64,000 bases of DNA from Phoenix dactylifera (lineage: Eukaryota > Streptophyta > Magnoliopsida > Arecales > Arecaceae): contig NC_052405.1 in the NCBI RefSeq assembly GCF_009389715.1, positions 10,804,694 to 10,868,693 of the forward strand, written 5' to 3'. A program made the translations under genes and the position numbers. Within the stretch, counting starts at the first letter, position 1. Every line of letters begins with the position of its first letter. Below are positions 24,986-37,350 of this stretch, piece after piece. The notes under the pieces are model-generated. The model was not told the DNA's origin. It did not search any database and saw only the letters and a program-made list of their open reading frames with translations.

Positions 24986-26165
24986 ATTTATCATCTATTT
25001 AGTAATATCTTTAATTTTATGGTCGTAAAGTTTACTTATCCAAATTATATCCATATTTATATCTATACTTTCAGTATCCAATTTGGATTTGTATCCGTTA
25101 AAAATAAATATGAATATAAATTTTTTGCATCTGACTAACATTTGTATCTGTATTTGTATACGTCAAACAAAACAAATATGGATATATATTTATTTCCATC
25201 TTAAGTAGTGTAGGTTGATGCCAGACCCACCATGAGAGTTGGACTGAAAAATGTGGCCTACGGTAGGTCAAATCGGATCTGAACCAGACCCATAAGCATC
25301 TTCATATTAGAGATCGGCTAAGCCTGAGCTAACTGATTTATTCGAAACTTTTTCCAATAAAGCATAGGTTGTATTAACCATTGCCCGTTGTAGCTATAAA
25401 ACCCAAATTAATGAAGTATCTTGGTACTTCATTGCAACAATTACATGAGTCAGAAACTAACTCAATCACTGCAGAACTAATCTGTCAATTGAAAAGGTGA
25501 CAAAATTATAGAGAACAAGATCCATCCATAGAGTGATCCCCAGGCTCGCAATCCCGATGGCAACTCTTTTCTTTCTTATTGAAAAGAGAAAAAAAAACAC
25601 TTTAAACATGAAACAGAAATCAAAACAATATAATGCAATACTGACTCTTTCCATGTAAATGGTGCAGATACACTTGAACCTTTTCTAGCCTATTTCCAGC
25701 ATAAACCTGGATTAAACTTTTGAACTTGGGCCAGTTCTGGCCCATCGGAAATATCAGTCCGTCCCAAGCTCAAACTCCGCATGGGCTTATTGTGAGCGTG
25801 GCATCTTACGGCCCACATGAATTAGGCTCCAACGCCGGCCTTAAACTTTAAACTTAGGTTATACGCCAAATCGTTTTCCTTGAACAAAATTAAATTGCTT
25901 CAGCTTATTGGACACAATCACCTCAAAATTTACATAAAATCTACCAAAAACTATCATTTGTTGCGGTGCCAAGCGAGAAACATCTCTTCTTTCAATTTAT
26001 TCGCTGATCTGAAATGAAGCTTACTTTAGCTTTTGGCCGGTTGTGACCAAAAAAACACTAGTTTGGCTTGGTGGGCTTAAGCCAGATTCATACATAATGC
26101 ATAACATTTAAATTTTAAGGTTTGGATTGGATTGTGTTACTAGGATTGAGGAGAGGAAAACCCTA
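24986..26165. other. Intergenic, no gene seen
   Basis: AT-rich DNA with leftover TATCC/GGATA words to about 25200. The remainder shows no coding signal or RNA gene that I recognise. Confidence 0.5.
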
Positions 26166-26172
26166 CCTGTGC

Positions 26173-26690
26173 TTTTTTTTTTTTTTTTGGATGTACCGGC
26201 GTCTCACTACAAACCGTAAGTATGCCCAGAATAATCACAAAGTAAAACACGCTCTAGTGCCGCCGGCACTCGCTCTAAACCCCTCCATAGGACTGCCCCA
26301 AAGTGATGTGCTGCGAATGAGGCGACCCAGTCCACTGCACTGTTTGCCTTTCGAAAGATATGTGTGGCTCGGAAGGAGTCTAGCTCTCTTAGAAGATGGC
26401 AGATATCATAGATAAGAGGGTGTAGATCTAGCCTGACACGTCCGACCACTGTAGTCGAATCTTCCTCAAGTAACCCGCCGGGCATCCAGGTGCACTCTGG
26501 CCTGAACAATGCCCTCCTATGTCGCTCGCAACTCCGCCACTGGAACAGACTCATCAAAGGTACGCCGACCGTCAGCCGCAATCAATCTAGAGTCATAGTC
26601 TCTAATTACAAAATCCACACCGCATCTGCTACCGTACTCTGCGATGCTACCATCAAAACTTGTGCTTCATTAGGATAATAAAAAGGATAC
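26173..26690 (-). mobile_element. LINE 3'-end remnant with RNase H-like domain
   Basis: On the minus strand the region encodes a decayed RNase H-like (RVT_3-type) domain typical of plant non-LTR retrotransposon ends and related genes. Recognisable pieces are FVIRDYDSRLIAA (one frame, near 26600), then ILEEDSTTVV-like sequence and IYDICHLLREL.SFRATHIFRKANSAVDWVASFAAHH (second frame, about 26420-26250). The frame change marks it as dead. A poly(A) tail is present as the T run at 26173-26188, where a LINE 3' end is expected. The reverse transcriptase is absent (5' truncated). Confidence 0.75.
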
Positions 26691-27318
26691 AAGAAGTAAA
26701 GAAAAAAGGCTGGGAATTGCAAGGCAAAAAATAATTGATTGGACACTCGGTCTTAACTGCAGCCTTCAATTTGCTACATTGTTAAATATAGAGAGATAGT
26801 TCTCTTAGTATTTTAAAAATCATGTTTCTTTTCAGATTTTAAAAATAATAATTATACTGTAAGGAAAAATCATATAAATTTGGTTTCCGATTAGTGATAA
26901 TTTTTGTTAATTATAATATATGATTCTAATTATTATATAAACTCAACATAATTATTTTATTTTTTTATATTATTTTTTGAGTAACCGGAAGGGAAAAATG
27001 GAAAAAAATTACCAAAATTTTCCCTAAGAATAGCCAAAATAATTAACAATTTTTAACACCTAGAATAGTCAAGATTTTCTGCTTACAATTTTTAAAAGAA
27101 AACTTGTGATTTAACACCAAAGAATAGTCAAAATATTTAATTTCTTACAATATCTTCCTTTCCATATGACTTCTGAACCCTTCGCATTCCTATTCCCTCT
27201 GACTCTCCTTGGAATAAGTCATACTTTTCTCTCAATGACCCCAGGCTATCTTTTTTTTTTTTTTTTTTTGTAATTAAGGCCACTGTCCTACTTTTCCTCG
27301 ACCAACAAATGAGTTAAG
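26691..27318. other. Intergenic, very AT-rich
   Basis: No gene is seen. A T run lies at about 27250-27269. Confidence 0.5.
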
Positions 27319-27632
27319 AGGCTGTTTGGATATCGAAAGATCACATACATCCAATAAAACCTTCTAAGGGAGGATATTTGCTTTTAAAATATGGTTGATT
27401 TTTTATGGTTCAAGATAATAAAAAAACAAGCAATAGCTAATTCATGTTTTTCAAGAATAATTGATTCCTTTCTCCATGTGATTTATCTTATCCTAGAAAA
27501 TGGGGATTAACCGTTCCTTTGCTCCTTTGATCTGTTTGGAAAACTCACTCCATCGTTTTTTTAATGTGGTGGATCTATGCTAGAAAATCTTATCGGGTTG
27601 ATAAAAAAATATTTTGGTATCCAAATAGGCCC
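27319..27632. mobile_element. MITE-like element, about 314 bp
   Basis: Imperfect terminal inverted repeats: GAGGCTGTTTGGATATC at the left and, read inward on the other strand, GGGGCCTATTTGGATACC at the right. The interior is AT-rich without coding. A TTA stands next to the left end, as for Tourist-type elements, but no clean target duplication was confirmed. Confidence 0.55.
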
Positions 27633-28403
27633 CATGACATGAGGCATTGTATGGTTAGGACTCTAAAAATTAGATTAACTAACACTAGCTCTTCCAAACC
27701 TCCCAAAGTGTCATATTTCTGAGTTAATAAAAGTTGTCCCTTTTCTTTTGTGATGAAAAAAAGTGGACTTTGATTGAATTTTAAAAATATATGATATAAT
27801 AAAAAAATGAATAAAATAGAGAGGAGAGAAAATCATGTTACATGGACATGTTTGTTGGGTAGGTTTTGGATACTTATATAGAATCAAGAAATCTAAAAAA
27901 TACCTTCCGACTAGCCATTTTAGGTGACTTTTGTTTATTACAAATGCTATTAAAGTGAATCCTGCCCATAACTTATATACAATGGGAGAAAAACTATGAT
28001 CTAATTCAATATTTTTAATTTATAAAGTTTCGAAAATAAAAATTCATTCCAGCCATTTGATTGGAAGAAATTCTATTTCTATTTCGATTATAAGCGAAAA
28101 TGGATAATACTTCACTCCTTCAAAATTCAATATCTATTTAAACTCTAAATTTTATTCTAATTCTGATTGCGGTTTCTGCCATAAATTAAATATTTAAAGA
28201 AATAGGCAATTTCAATCACCATTTCAATCTATTTTAGTTAAATTTAATTTTTAATATTTTATTTATCACTCTCCATGCCCATGCAACCAAACACGGCATA
28301 AGCACTGTTCGTCAGCTCCTCTGCCGGTCTAAGCCGGGCTTTTAAGTCAAGTCAGACATCAGGACATGATGTGGGCCCCATCACGAGAACGGCGACCATT
28401 TGA
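27633..28403. other. Intergenic with repeat family R1, copy 3
   Basis: Around 27840-27980 the R1 repeat recurs (ACTTATATAGAATC, AAATACCTTCCGACTAGCC, TTACAAATGCTATTAAAGTG). The rest is AT-rich, with CCAACCAAACACGGC-like words near 28280 suggesting another MITE end. No gene is seen. Confidence 0.5.
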
Positions 28404-29100
28404 ACGCGTAGAAGTCTTCCCGTAGACCAGGCTTCTTCCCTTACATCCGTTCGCATATAAAATACTACGCGAACAATGAACTCTACGGCGTCAGATCCGC
28501 CGAGTTTGGCTTTGAATGGAAGATCTAAAAACCTCATAGAATTTTCTATGCGTTCATCCGGACAATTTGTCAAATCTCGTCTACGGATGAGAGCCTACGT
28601 TTCTCCCTGTCCATTGGATTTAACGCTGTTTGCTGTTATAGACACGTACTGGATCCACCCATGACCATGAAAGATTCCAAACGGGATGGAAGCCGGACAT
28701 CTCGACTTTGACCAAGGTTCTACGCGAGACGGAAATCCTATCCAAATTAACGCATATAATTTCCTATGCGAAAGAACAGATCAAGCGTCAATTTCTAATT
28801 CGACGGCTATCGTCTTTCTATCCGCAGTAAAAGTTACGTGCGGCCCAATCAGAGTCTAGAATGTAGTGACAACACTAATCATAATTATCACCAAGTAATC
28901 ATAATTAAATGAAAGAAGAAAGCATGAAAGTCATCATAATCACAATGGAGATTATATTATTCGCAAAATTCAGGGTCGTTTTATTCGGATAGATTTAAAA
29001 ACATTAAAAAAAAATTCCTTTTTGTGGGGGTTTTTAGATTTTATTTTATGTTATAAAAAATATCTACTGGTGGTCGTGGGCTTGGCTTTGAATCTTTTAC
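28404..29100 (+). promoter_or_regulatory. Probable promoter region of BIR1-like copy 2
   Basis: This DNA precedes the leader exon of copy 2. Its first 46 bases match bases 1-46 of the window, and the rest is missing from copy 1. No single clear TATA box was fixed. The assignment rests on position upstream of the 5' leader exon. Confidence 0.4.
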
Positions 29101-29263
29101 TGACGATTTAGGTTTTTTGGTGGGCGTGGAAGCGACTCCGGGCACAAGAAAGTCGCCTCCTTGGAGCTCCACGTCCCCATTTCCCCTCTCCGGGGAGCTT
29201 CTAGGGTTAGGGTTTCTGGGGTCGAGCTCCTCCGTGGTCCAGGTCTTGTCCATGGAGTTCCTG
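29101..29263 (+). other. 5' UTR exon of BIR1-like copy 2 (proposed)
   Basis: A CT- and GC-richer block ends in a strong donor, CTG/GTAAGTG at 29263/29264. It contains AGGGTTAGGGTTT (29203-29215), the telo-box word common in plant 5' UTRs. The matching acceptor is catctag/GTGCTACC at 30965/30966, giving a leader intron of about 1.7 kb. Splicing would create a 12-codon upstream ORF starting at 29252. The exon's 5' limit is not determined. Confidence 0.55.
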
Positions 29264-29809
29264 GTAAGTGATCAAAATGAGTTTATTTTTGGGAAAAAGA
29301 GTTTTTAATGTTTGTGGACTAGTTTGATCATGCGGTTTGGTGTGAATTAAGGTTGTTTGACGTTTAATAGTGCTAATATGAGGAGAATTATTGATGTTGG
29401 TGAAGGTGAATTGGATCTATTTGGACCCGGTGTTGTGTAAGTTTTTAGAAGTTAAAGCTTTGATTTTTAGTATTTTGGGGTTTCTATTTTGAGCTCAGGT
29501 GTTGGAAAGATTAGTCTTTTGTGGTTGGGTTGGGGATGTTGGTGGGTTTTGATGGATTATTAGGGAGGCAAAGTTGAACTCTTTTTAGTGCTTTTATTTT
29601 GTTCTTTGAGGTTGGTTCATGTGAGCTTTTTTATGTGGGTAAGTTTTTTATGTGACTTGGTGTGGTTGAGAGAAACCTGATGTGTCCTTACTCTCAAAAA
29701 AAAAAAAGGAGGAGCCTGATGTGTGTGTTTTGCAAACTTTAGATTAATTCTTGAATTGGCCTGTGTTTGGTAAAGGACTGGTTTCCCCAATTTCTTTGTG
29801 AATGTTTGG

Positions 29810-29920
29810 GGTCCTTGGAACCTATGGCTTTCACAGGCATAGAATTGATTCGAAGATGAAGTCAGGGTCCTTGGAACCTATGGCTTTCGCAGGCATAGAA
29901 TTGATTCGAAGATGAAGTCA
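29810..29920. repeat. Tandem duplication of 56 bp
   Basis: Two nearly identical adjacent units (29810-29865 and 29866-29920), differing by one base in CTTTCACAGG/CTTTCGCAGG and by the final base. They lie in the leader intron of BIR1-like copy 2. Confidence 0.9.
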
Positions 29921-31066
29921 TTTCTTTTTGGCTGCAGTATATTAACTTCTTGATGATTGCTTTGATGGCTTGGATTGAAGCATGTTTTTTGGGGGGGAGT
30001 CTTGGGTGCAGATGTTCAGTGCTTTGGTAGTTTGGCTTCATGTTTTTTCCAAACTCATATGTTGAAGTTTAGCTTTATTTTTGGGTGGGTTTCGATATTG
30101 TCCAGGTTTAGTTGGTAAGACTGGTTGATCTTAGGTTTACTTTAAAGATGTAGCTTGATGACGTTCCCAAATTGCATACTAGTTCATTAATTGCTGTTAT
30201 CTTTTTCTTGTTGTGCCCCTTTTCATTTGTGTTTGCTTAAATCTTGTTGAAGTTTAAGTTGTTAGAAAGTTAGAGCTACCATGGGCTCTTGGTGGCGCCA
30301 ATCATACTCTAGCAATCAAATTACTCAGTTTCTTGTGAAACCCCTGCTTTGTCCTGAACATTATCAAATATTGGTGTGATTTGAGAAGTGAAGGTAGAGT
30401 TCACTTTATCGTTACATAATTGATTCATTTGATATGATTTATCTTTACGCTGTAGAAGATAAGTTTGTCTCTCGTTGATGGTTTTGGAGATTGTAAGCTG
30501 TAACTATAAAGCTTGTGTCTATATTTGCTTCTCATTTTAGGAAACTGTTGGTGCTTTTCATTACAAAATTTGCTTCACGCCTTGCTTTCTTAGCTAAACT
30601 CAGAATACGAGATATTACTTTTTCTCTTTATTGTCTCAATTAGATCCGTTTAAGATTCTTTGAGGTATCAAGCATCTCTGTATGATGAAACTGTGCACCT
30701 GTTTTCTTGTTCCACAATTGTTTTCTTTGCCCACTGCTTTTCAATTTTCGGTCTTTGGTCTTATATATTTTGTCATTTTTGCTAAATAAAGAGGTGATAA
30801 ATGTGAATTGAATTTACTTGTAGAAAATTTTATACTTTTTAACTGCTTTTGCATCTTAGGAATTGCCATTTTCTGAACTTTAGATTCCTTTCATCAGTTG
30901 GCAAGAAAACTCCTTTGTGCATGTTACAAGTTTTAAGTTAACTCAGGATCGTATTTTTCATCTAGGTGCTACCGTATCTTGGAAATGAATAACAGTTGGT
31001 CGTGTAGGCCAGAGTGAGTTCGCAGTACATTGCATCCACTGGAGAGGGGATACCAGTTGATATTGC

Positions 31067-33037
31067 ATGTGTATGGCTATGCAGAGAAGTGTCTGTGCTA
31101 CTTTACTTCAGACCATCTTCTGGTTCTTAATTAGTAACATATGCTATGGTACCAAAACCGATATTCAATGCTTAAGAAACATACAAGACTCACTGCATGA
31201 CCCTTTTGACAACTTAAAGTATTCGTGGAATCTTACCAACCAAACAGAAGGGGTCATATGCAAGTTTAATGGCGTCGAATGCTGGCATCCTGATGAAAAC
31301 AGGGTCCTTTTCCTGCGTCTGTCAAACATGGGCCTTGAAGGTCAATTTCCATTGGGAATTGAGAATTGTACAAGCTTGACTGGGTTGGATCTCTCAAGCA
31401 ACAACCTTTCTGGGCACATCCCTGATGACATCGCAAGAAGGATACCTTTTGTCACAACCCTTGATCTCTCATTCAATAATTTCTCAGGCGAAATTCCAGC
31501 AAACCTTTCTAACTGCTCTTATCTGAATATCCTTAATCTTCAGCACAATCAGTTGTCTGGACAGATCCCTGGGCAACTGACAATTCTCAATCGATTGACA
31601 ACTCTCAATGTTGCTGATAATATGTTATCAGGATCAATTCCTCAATTTCGTACTCAATTTTCCCCTGCAAGTTTTGCAAATAATCCAGGACTTTGCGGGA
31701 AGCCTCTGAATGATTGCCCATCTTCAAAGAAGAGCCATACTGGGGTGATCATTGGCTCTGCTAGCGGTGGTATGGTATTAACAATTACAGTTGTTGGAGT
31801 TGTTCTGTTCTTCTGCTTACGGAAATTGCCTGTCAAGAAGAAGGAAAAGGATGTAGAAGAAAACAAATGGGCGAAAACTCTAAAGGGAGCTAAAGGCATC
31901 AAGGCAAGCTAACTGCATGTCTCTTTTATCTACTTTGCTATTGATCTTTAATTTTTTAAGACTAAGCGATGAGCCAGTTTATCTCTTCCTCTTCTGTATA
32001 CCTTATACAAAGCTTAGACACAGTTTTCTGGTGTGCAGGTTTCAATGTTTGAAAATTCAGTTTCAAAAATGAAATTGAGCGATCTCATGCAAGCAACCAA
32101 TGATTTTAGCAATGATTACATCATTGGTTCAGGTAGAACAGGGACCATGTACAAGGCAACACTTCCAGATGGCTCTTTCCTTGCTATCAAGAGGTTGCAA
32201 GACTCCCAGCATTCTGAAAGCCAGTTCGCATCTGAGATGGCAACACTGGGACGTGTCAGACATCCCAATTTGGTTCCCCTTTTAGGTTACTGTGTTGCCA
32301 AGAAAGAGCGGCTGTTGGTATACAAACACATGCCGAAAGGGACTCTTTACGATCAGCTACATCAGACAGATACGAAAAACGAAGTCCTGGAATGGCCATT
32401 AAGGCTGAGGATCAGTATTGGAGCAGCAAGAGGCTTGGCATGGCTTCACCACAGCTGCAATCCTCGCATTCTTCACCGCAACATTAGTTCCAAATGCATC
32501 CTACTTGATGAGGATTGTGAGGCAAAAATATCGGACTTTGGACTTGCAAGGCTTATGAATCCAATTGATACCCATCTCAGCACTTTTGTCAATGGTGAGT
32601 TTGGTGACTTTGGTTATGTGGCCCCTGAGTATTCCCGCACGTTGGTGGCCACTCCAAAGGGCGATGTTTACAGCTTTGGAGTTGTTCTGCTTGAACTAGT
32701 TACTGGTGAAAGACCCACTCAGGTGTCCAATGCTCCTGAAAGCTTCAAAGGCAGTTTGGTAGAGTGGATCACATATCTTTCAAACAATTTCCTTCTTCAG
32801 GATGCAATTGATAAGTCTTTAATTGGTAAGGACTGTGACAGCGAGCTTCTCCAATTTATGAAAGTTGCATGTGCTTGTGTACTTTCTGCTCCTAAGGAGA
32901 GGCCAACGATGTTTGAAGTATGCCAGCTTCTAAGAGCTATCGGCGAGAGGTACCGTTTTACTGCTGCTGATGATATATTGCTGGCTCCTCAGAGCACTGA
33001 CGCTGATAATCTGGATGAACTTATAGTGGCAAAGTAA
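31067..33037 (+). CDS. BIR1-like LRR receptor pseudokinase, copy 2
   Basis: Exons 31067-31903 and 32039-33037 encode 611 residues with the same architecture as copy 1: signal peptide, about five LRRs, membrane segment and pseudokinase with HRN in place of HRD. The glycine loop GSGRTGTMY, the AIK lysine and DFG are present. At several sites where the copies differ this copy has the residue I expect in BIR1 proteins ([25 protein letters not shown]), so it looks like the constrained copy. It also keeps the upstream leader exon and a GTAAGTG donor. The 135-bp internal intron starts with GC (AAG/GCAAGC), exactly as in copy 1. Family role: membrane regulator that binds BAK1-type co-receptors and limits immune and cell-death signalling. 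The role in this species is inferred from similarity. Confidence 0.92.
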
Positions 33038-34215
33038 TGAAAAAGGTTGGTATGATGGTACAAATAATAAAACTATACAACTGATGCTGAAAGCAACCAG
33101 CAGCACATGTTACTCATCTTACAAGGAGACTTCCTGGCTATGCTTTGCATATTATGCTGTTCAAGTATCTTAGGTGAGTTGCAATTTTTCTTTTATGTAC
33201 AAATCTTATTGGACAGACGCTTGAGTGATGTATTTGCGCTTCCATGTCGAATGACTACTTGTATGTTAAAGGCATAAACATTATAATTGATGGCCATCAT
33301 TCTCATCATTCTTATTTTGTTGCACAAACTTTAATCTATCTAGAGGCAGAAGAAAATGGATTATAACAGCTACTGAACCTAGACATTCAAAAAGAAGAAC
33401 ACATAATTATATCAGAAAAATGATCTATATTTATGTCTGTAGAGAGAATATGGTATAATGGCCTCAGTAGTGTTTATCATTGTGCTCTTCAGCAAGAATG
33501 CTGGGTTATTACAGAAACTCTGTTCTAGCAGGCTTTTCTATGATGTGGAAACATAACTCCATAAGTTTCATTTCCTAAATATAAATAGGTTATTGAACTT
33601 ATTATTTTTTCAAAGTACCACTACCTGAGACCATCTTCCGTTTTCTTATAACCTTCCTCAAAAAAAAAAGTTTTCTTCTATGACCATCTTCAGTTTTCTT
33701 CTATATATGTGTTGGAAACCTAGGGTCTTCTGTACAATAGTTGCTGCTTGACATCTGAATGTCTGAGTTCTGGCGGTAGGAGTTTGAAACACGGTGACAA
33801 TAATCTCCAACCAATTGAAAATTTCTTAAATTATTTTAGGTTTTCTTTCGGCCTAATGTTTCTCTGGATTATTCTCGATAAAAGGACCAAAAGATAATTA
33901 TTCAATTATTCTTGAATTATATACCAATATATGATTTACTCTATGTTACTCACAAGTAATTGAAGAAACCTTTCTGTTCCAAAGTAATGATACCATATGT
34001 TGTTGCTTGTCATGATGTTTTTGCTATCATTTGTTATTCTTGCCTCCTCTACTTATTTTAAAGGTAAATAAGTATACTAATATTTTTAGAAAGATTATTC
34101 TTTTAATTTTGTTGTTGTATTCCTATTTTTTGGCTTTCTGAACTTTCTCTAAACTTTTGATCAATCTGCAAGGTTTTTTCCAAATTGCACACCTCTACCT
34201 CTAGCCAAGTTCCCC
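33038..34215 (+). other. 3' flank of BIR1-like copy 2
   Basis: Colinear with 3109-3914 except for about 345 additional bases near 33675-34025. The homology to copy 1 ends at about 34215, after CTACCTCTAGCCAAGTTCC. Confidence 0.65.
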
Positions 34216-36505
34216 CAAACACTAATCTGTGACTACAGTTTGAAATATAATCTTAATGCTGTTCAGGTCACTTCACTCAAAAAAAAAAAAAAAAATTCTC
34301 TTCAGGTTACAATATTATGATATATGCCATGCCTTTAAGTACATGAGACAAGTTTTAGTATCTCAGCCTCGCAGGTTTTAGTTGGTTAAGCCAAACATTT
34401 GCAAACACTTAATATTTTACCCATTCAGGAATATCTAATACTGACAATGTAACTGCAAATTAATGAAATGGTGGTTTGGCAAAATTGGTATATTCTCATG
34501 TCTTGCTATAGTTTGTTGTTACATTTAATTTATTGTTCCTTGAAAAAGTCTCCACTAATACTTTGTAGAATTTTGTGGCATTGATCTTGCCCTTTGGTGC
34601 TCCAAGCCCCCAGGAAATGAAGAATTGAAATATGGGGCATCAGCTGTATGCTTTAGTGCTTGTAGGGGATGTTAATTCTCTTTCACATCTACTTTTTTGC
34701 ATTTACTATATGTAATTATTTGTTTAAAAACAGATCGAACCTACCATCAGATATAACATAAAAACTTGTAGATAAATTTATCTTATGTATCTTTGATTGA
34801 TGAAAAATTTAATTCTTTTGAAAAAAATTTATGAAACCAGTTGAATGTAAAAATGCAGTGAATAGAATAAGTTTGATTTAATTCAATAAATATTTATATG
34901 CAGGATTAGGTATTTGTGTGTGAACTTGGAAAGAATGTCTTCATAAAAATATTCATCTTTTATCAATTTTGCGCGCATTTGATATTCTTTCATATAAATA
35001 AAATGTTTATATTTTAAGTAGAATATTTGACATAGTTAAAAAAAATAGTAATGATAAAATTGATCATATCATGATTTATAAAATTTGTATCAAAAATTAG
35101 CTTAAAAATTATTATATGAATGCTTAACATGGCTCGATATTTTCTCAGAGTTATTTATTAAATTCAAACTTTTGCACTATCTTAATGAAGCTCTGTTAAG
35201 TATAGTCAATCTGGCGTTTCTACACTATTCTTTTTTCTCTAAAGATGGAAGTATCATACATAACGTGTACGAATATAATCAAAAAAAATCAAAAAACAGT
35301 GCATTTTGCAATTAGATGTGCATTTGTCAAAATAAAAAATATATATTGTATTAGATTGAAAGATCATGAAACACAATTGTTCGTAGTAGTTGCCAACCTC
35401 TGGATCAATAAAAACTAAGGGAGATTACAAAATTATCAATTTATATTCACCCTATAATTAATATCAAGGATGATAAATATAAAGAAATAAAATATATTTA
35501 TTAAGTTCACTGAAAAAGTCATGGATTCATTCATATCCATTCATTCAAAGCCAATGCTTTTTGAATGTATGATACGTCTAAAATAACATGACTTGTACCA
35601 TTTGATGATTAATTTCTGTCACCTTTTTTCAATAAAATTGATTCATGGCACAACCGTGACTTGCATATGATGTCAAGAGTAACCATGAACAGCATGGTTC
35701 ATCCCATATATCTATCCTTCTTAATATTTATTCGGCATATCACCAACACAAGAAAATTCCACTATGATATCTTGCAAAATTTGCAGTGGAAATACTAGGA
35801 CTAAAAAGTAGAAAAGAAAATTCTCTTAGTAACAGTAGATCGCTAAAGAATGAATTTAAGGAAGGGATGAGTATGCTTCCTGGAGTATTTCCTGAAGCAA
35901 CATGGGCACGTCGAATTAATATACATCCTACATTCTTACCATTGGGTATTCATTTGATGTTTGAAATTGTGTGAGTGTTAACTTTTTTTTTCAAAGTATA
36001 CTGTACCGGCTCAAATCAGACGGTACAGAGCGTATCGTACTGTATTGGTATTCGATACAAATGGCATACCGATGCTATGTCAAAAAAATTGCATTCTGTA
36101 CTGATATTGTACTACTGTGGCATCGGTACACAATCCGGTATTGAGACCGCGAGCTTTGGCTTTTTTTACTTTGATAATAATTGTACGCTTGTACGACTGC
36201 ATCATATACCTAACTGGTTCAACATATCAACTCTTCCTACCGGAAAAAAAAAAAAAAAAGAAGTAGATAACGCTATTCTTAAGCTCTTATTCAATGGGAT
36301 GTCACAAATTTGTGCCATTTCTAGCATGAATTTATGTAATTGTTGGGATTTTCTTTACCGAAAGATTGCTCTCTATCAACCATTGTGCCATGAGATCTTC
36401 CCACCCTTTCAGGTATCATAATTATATGCATCATTCCCTTTCTCAAAAAGAAAAAGGAAAGAACCTAATATGCATGAGAAGATGAGAGTGCAATGATCGA
36501 ACTCT
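34216..36505. other. Intergenic, no gene called
   Basis: AT-rich. A short stretch behind a possible acceptor at about 34566 keeps an open frame of about 30 codons in one frame, but I could not assign it. At about 35990-36145 lies a repeat with GTACCGGCTC, GGTACAG and CATCGGTACACAATCCGGTA, related to 22480-22640. An A run lies near 36245. Confidence 0.5.
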
Positions 36506-36986
36506 GGGCTCGTTTGGTTCGCAAAAAAAGGAGGGGGGAAAGTGTGGTCAACGGGAAAGTAATGAAATGCCTCTTGTTTGGTTGGAGTTTTCAAAGGAGA
36601 GAGATGGGAAAGTTGTATTCCCATGGGAATATGATTCCCACATTTCATGGAAAAGTCTTTCCCATGAGAAACATGGGAAAGTTACTTTCCCATGAGGTGG
36701 GAATCACTCCTTTTTTATTTTTTCCCCAAAAGACCCTTCAACATTAAAGAAGCATTAAAGAGGCATTAAAGAACTAATTTTTATTAAGGGCATAATAGGA
36801 ATTATACATAACTTTCTTAGGAAAGTGGATGGTCAACCAAACATAAGCACTTTGGAAATTTGTCACTTTCCCATGGTTAACCAAACATGCCAAAAGTACT
36901 TTCCTAGGTATCCTCTTCCTAGGAATCTGATTCCCAGGAATCATATTCCTATGAGGGAAAATACTTCCCGCGAACCAAACGAGCCC
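36506..36986. mobile_element. MITE with perfect 17-bp terminal inverted repeats
   Basis: The left end GGGCTCGTTTGGTTCGC (36506-36522) is the exact reverse complement of the right end (36970-36986). The 481-bp interior is rich in TTCCCATGGGAA-like palindromes and encodes nothing. Terminal sequence and size suit a non-autonomous DNA transposon. A clear target duplication was not found, so the superfamily is left open. Confidence 0.85.
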
Positions 36987-37267
36987 TCCATGTTTATTAT
37001 CCTAAATCAAATAAGAAAAATTATAGGCATGAGAAGATGAGAGTGCACTAATTTAGCTTAACCAACCCCTTTCAAATTATGGTTTAACCTTACTAGAGAA
37101 TAGCGCCCCCTTCCCCCAGCCAAAACCGAAAGATAAAAAGGAAAAAATGTTTCTTTTTTATTTATTAAAAAAAAAAAAAAGAAGGGAAGGATGAAAGATT
37201 AGAGGGTTTTTTTCAGTTTAGCCGATCGTTTTATTTGTTTATAGTAGTCTTAACCCCATTCACATGA
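36987..37267. other. Spacer upstream of tRNA-Lys
   Basis: AT-rich spacer with an A run near 37166-37180. No gene is seen. Confidence 0.5.
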
Positions 37268-37340
37268 GCCGTCTTAGCTCAGCCGGTAGAGCGCATGGCT
37301 TTTAACCATGTGGTCGTGGGTTCGATTCCCACAGACGGCG
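37268..37340 (+). tRNA. tRNA-Lys (anticodon UUU)
   Basis: A 73-nt cloverleaf: acceptor GCCGTCT pairing with AGACGGC plus discriminator G; D arm GCTC/GAGC with AGCCGGTA loop; anticodon stem CATGG/CCATG with loop CTTTTAA, so anticodon TTT; T arm GTGGG/CCCAC with TTCGATT loop. There is no intron. Internal A and B boxes are intact (TAGCTCAGCCGG, GGTTCGATTCC). A T run follows at 37345, as expected of a polymerase III terminator, so the gene looks functional. Confidence 0.97.
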
Positions 37341-37344
37341 TTTG

Positions 37345-37350
37345 TTTTTT
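37345..37350 (+). terminator. Pol III terminator of tRNA-Lys
   Basis: TTTTTT starts four bases behind the tRNA 3' end, the usual stop signal for RNA polymerase III. Confidence 0.8.

Noticed and set aside
34566-34670. Short open stretch behind a possible splice acceptor, looking like an exon relic
   Set aside because: Two frames are equally plausible and neither matches a family I know.
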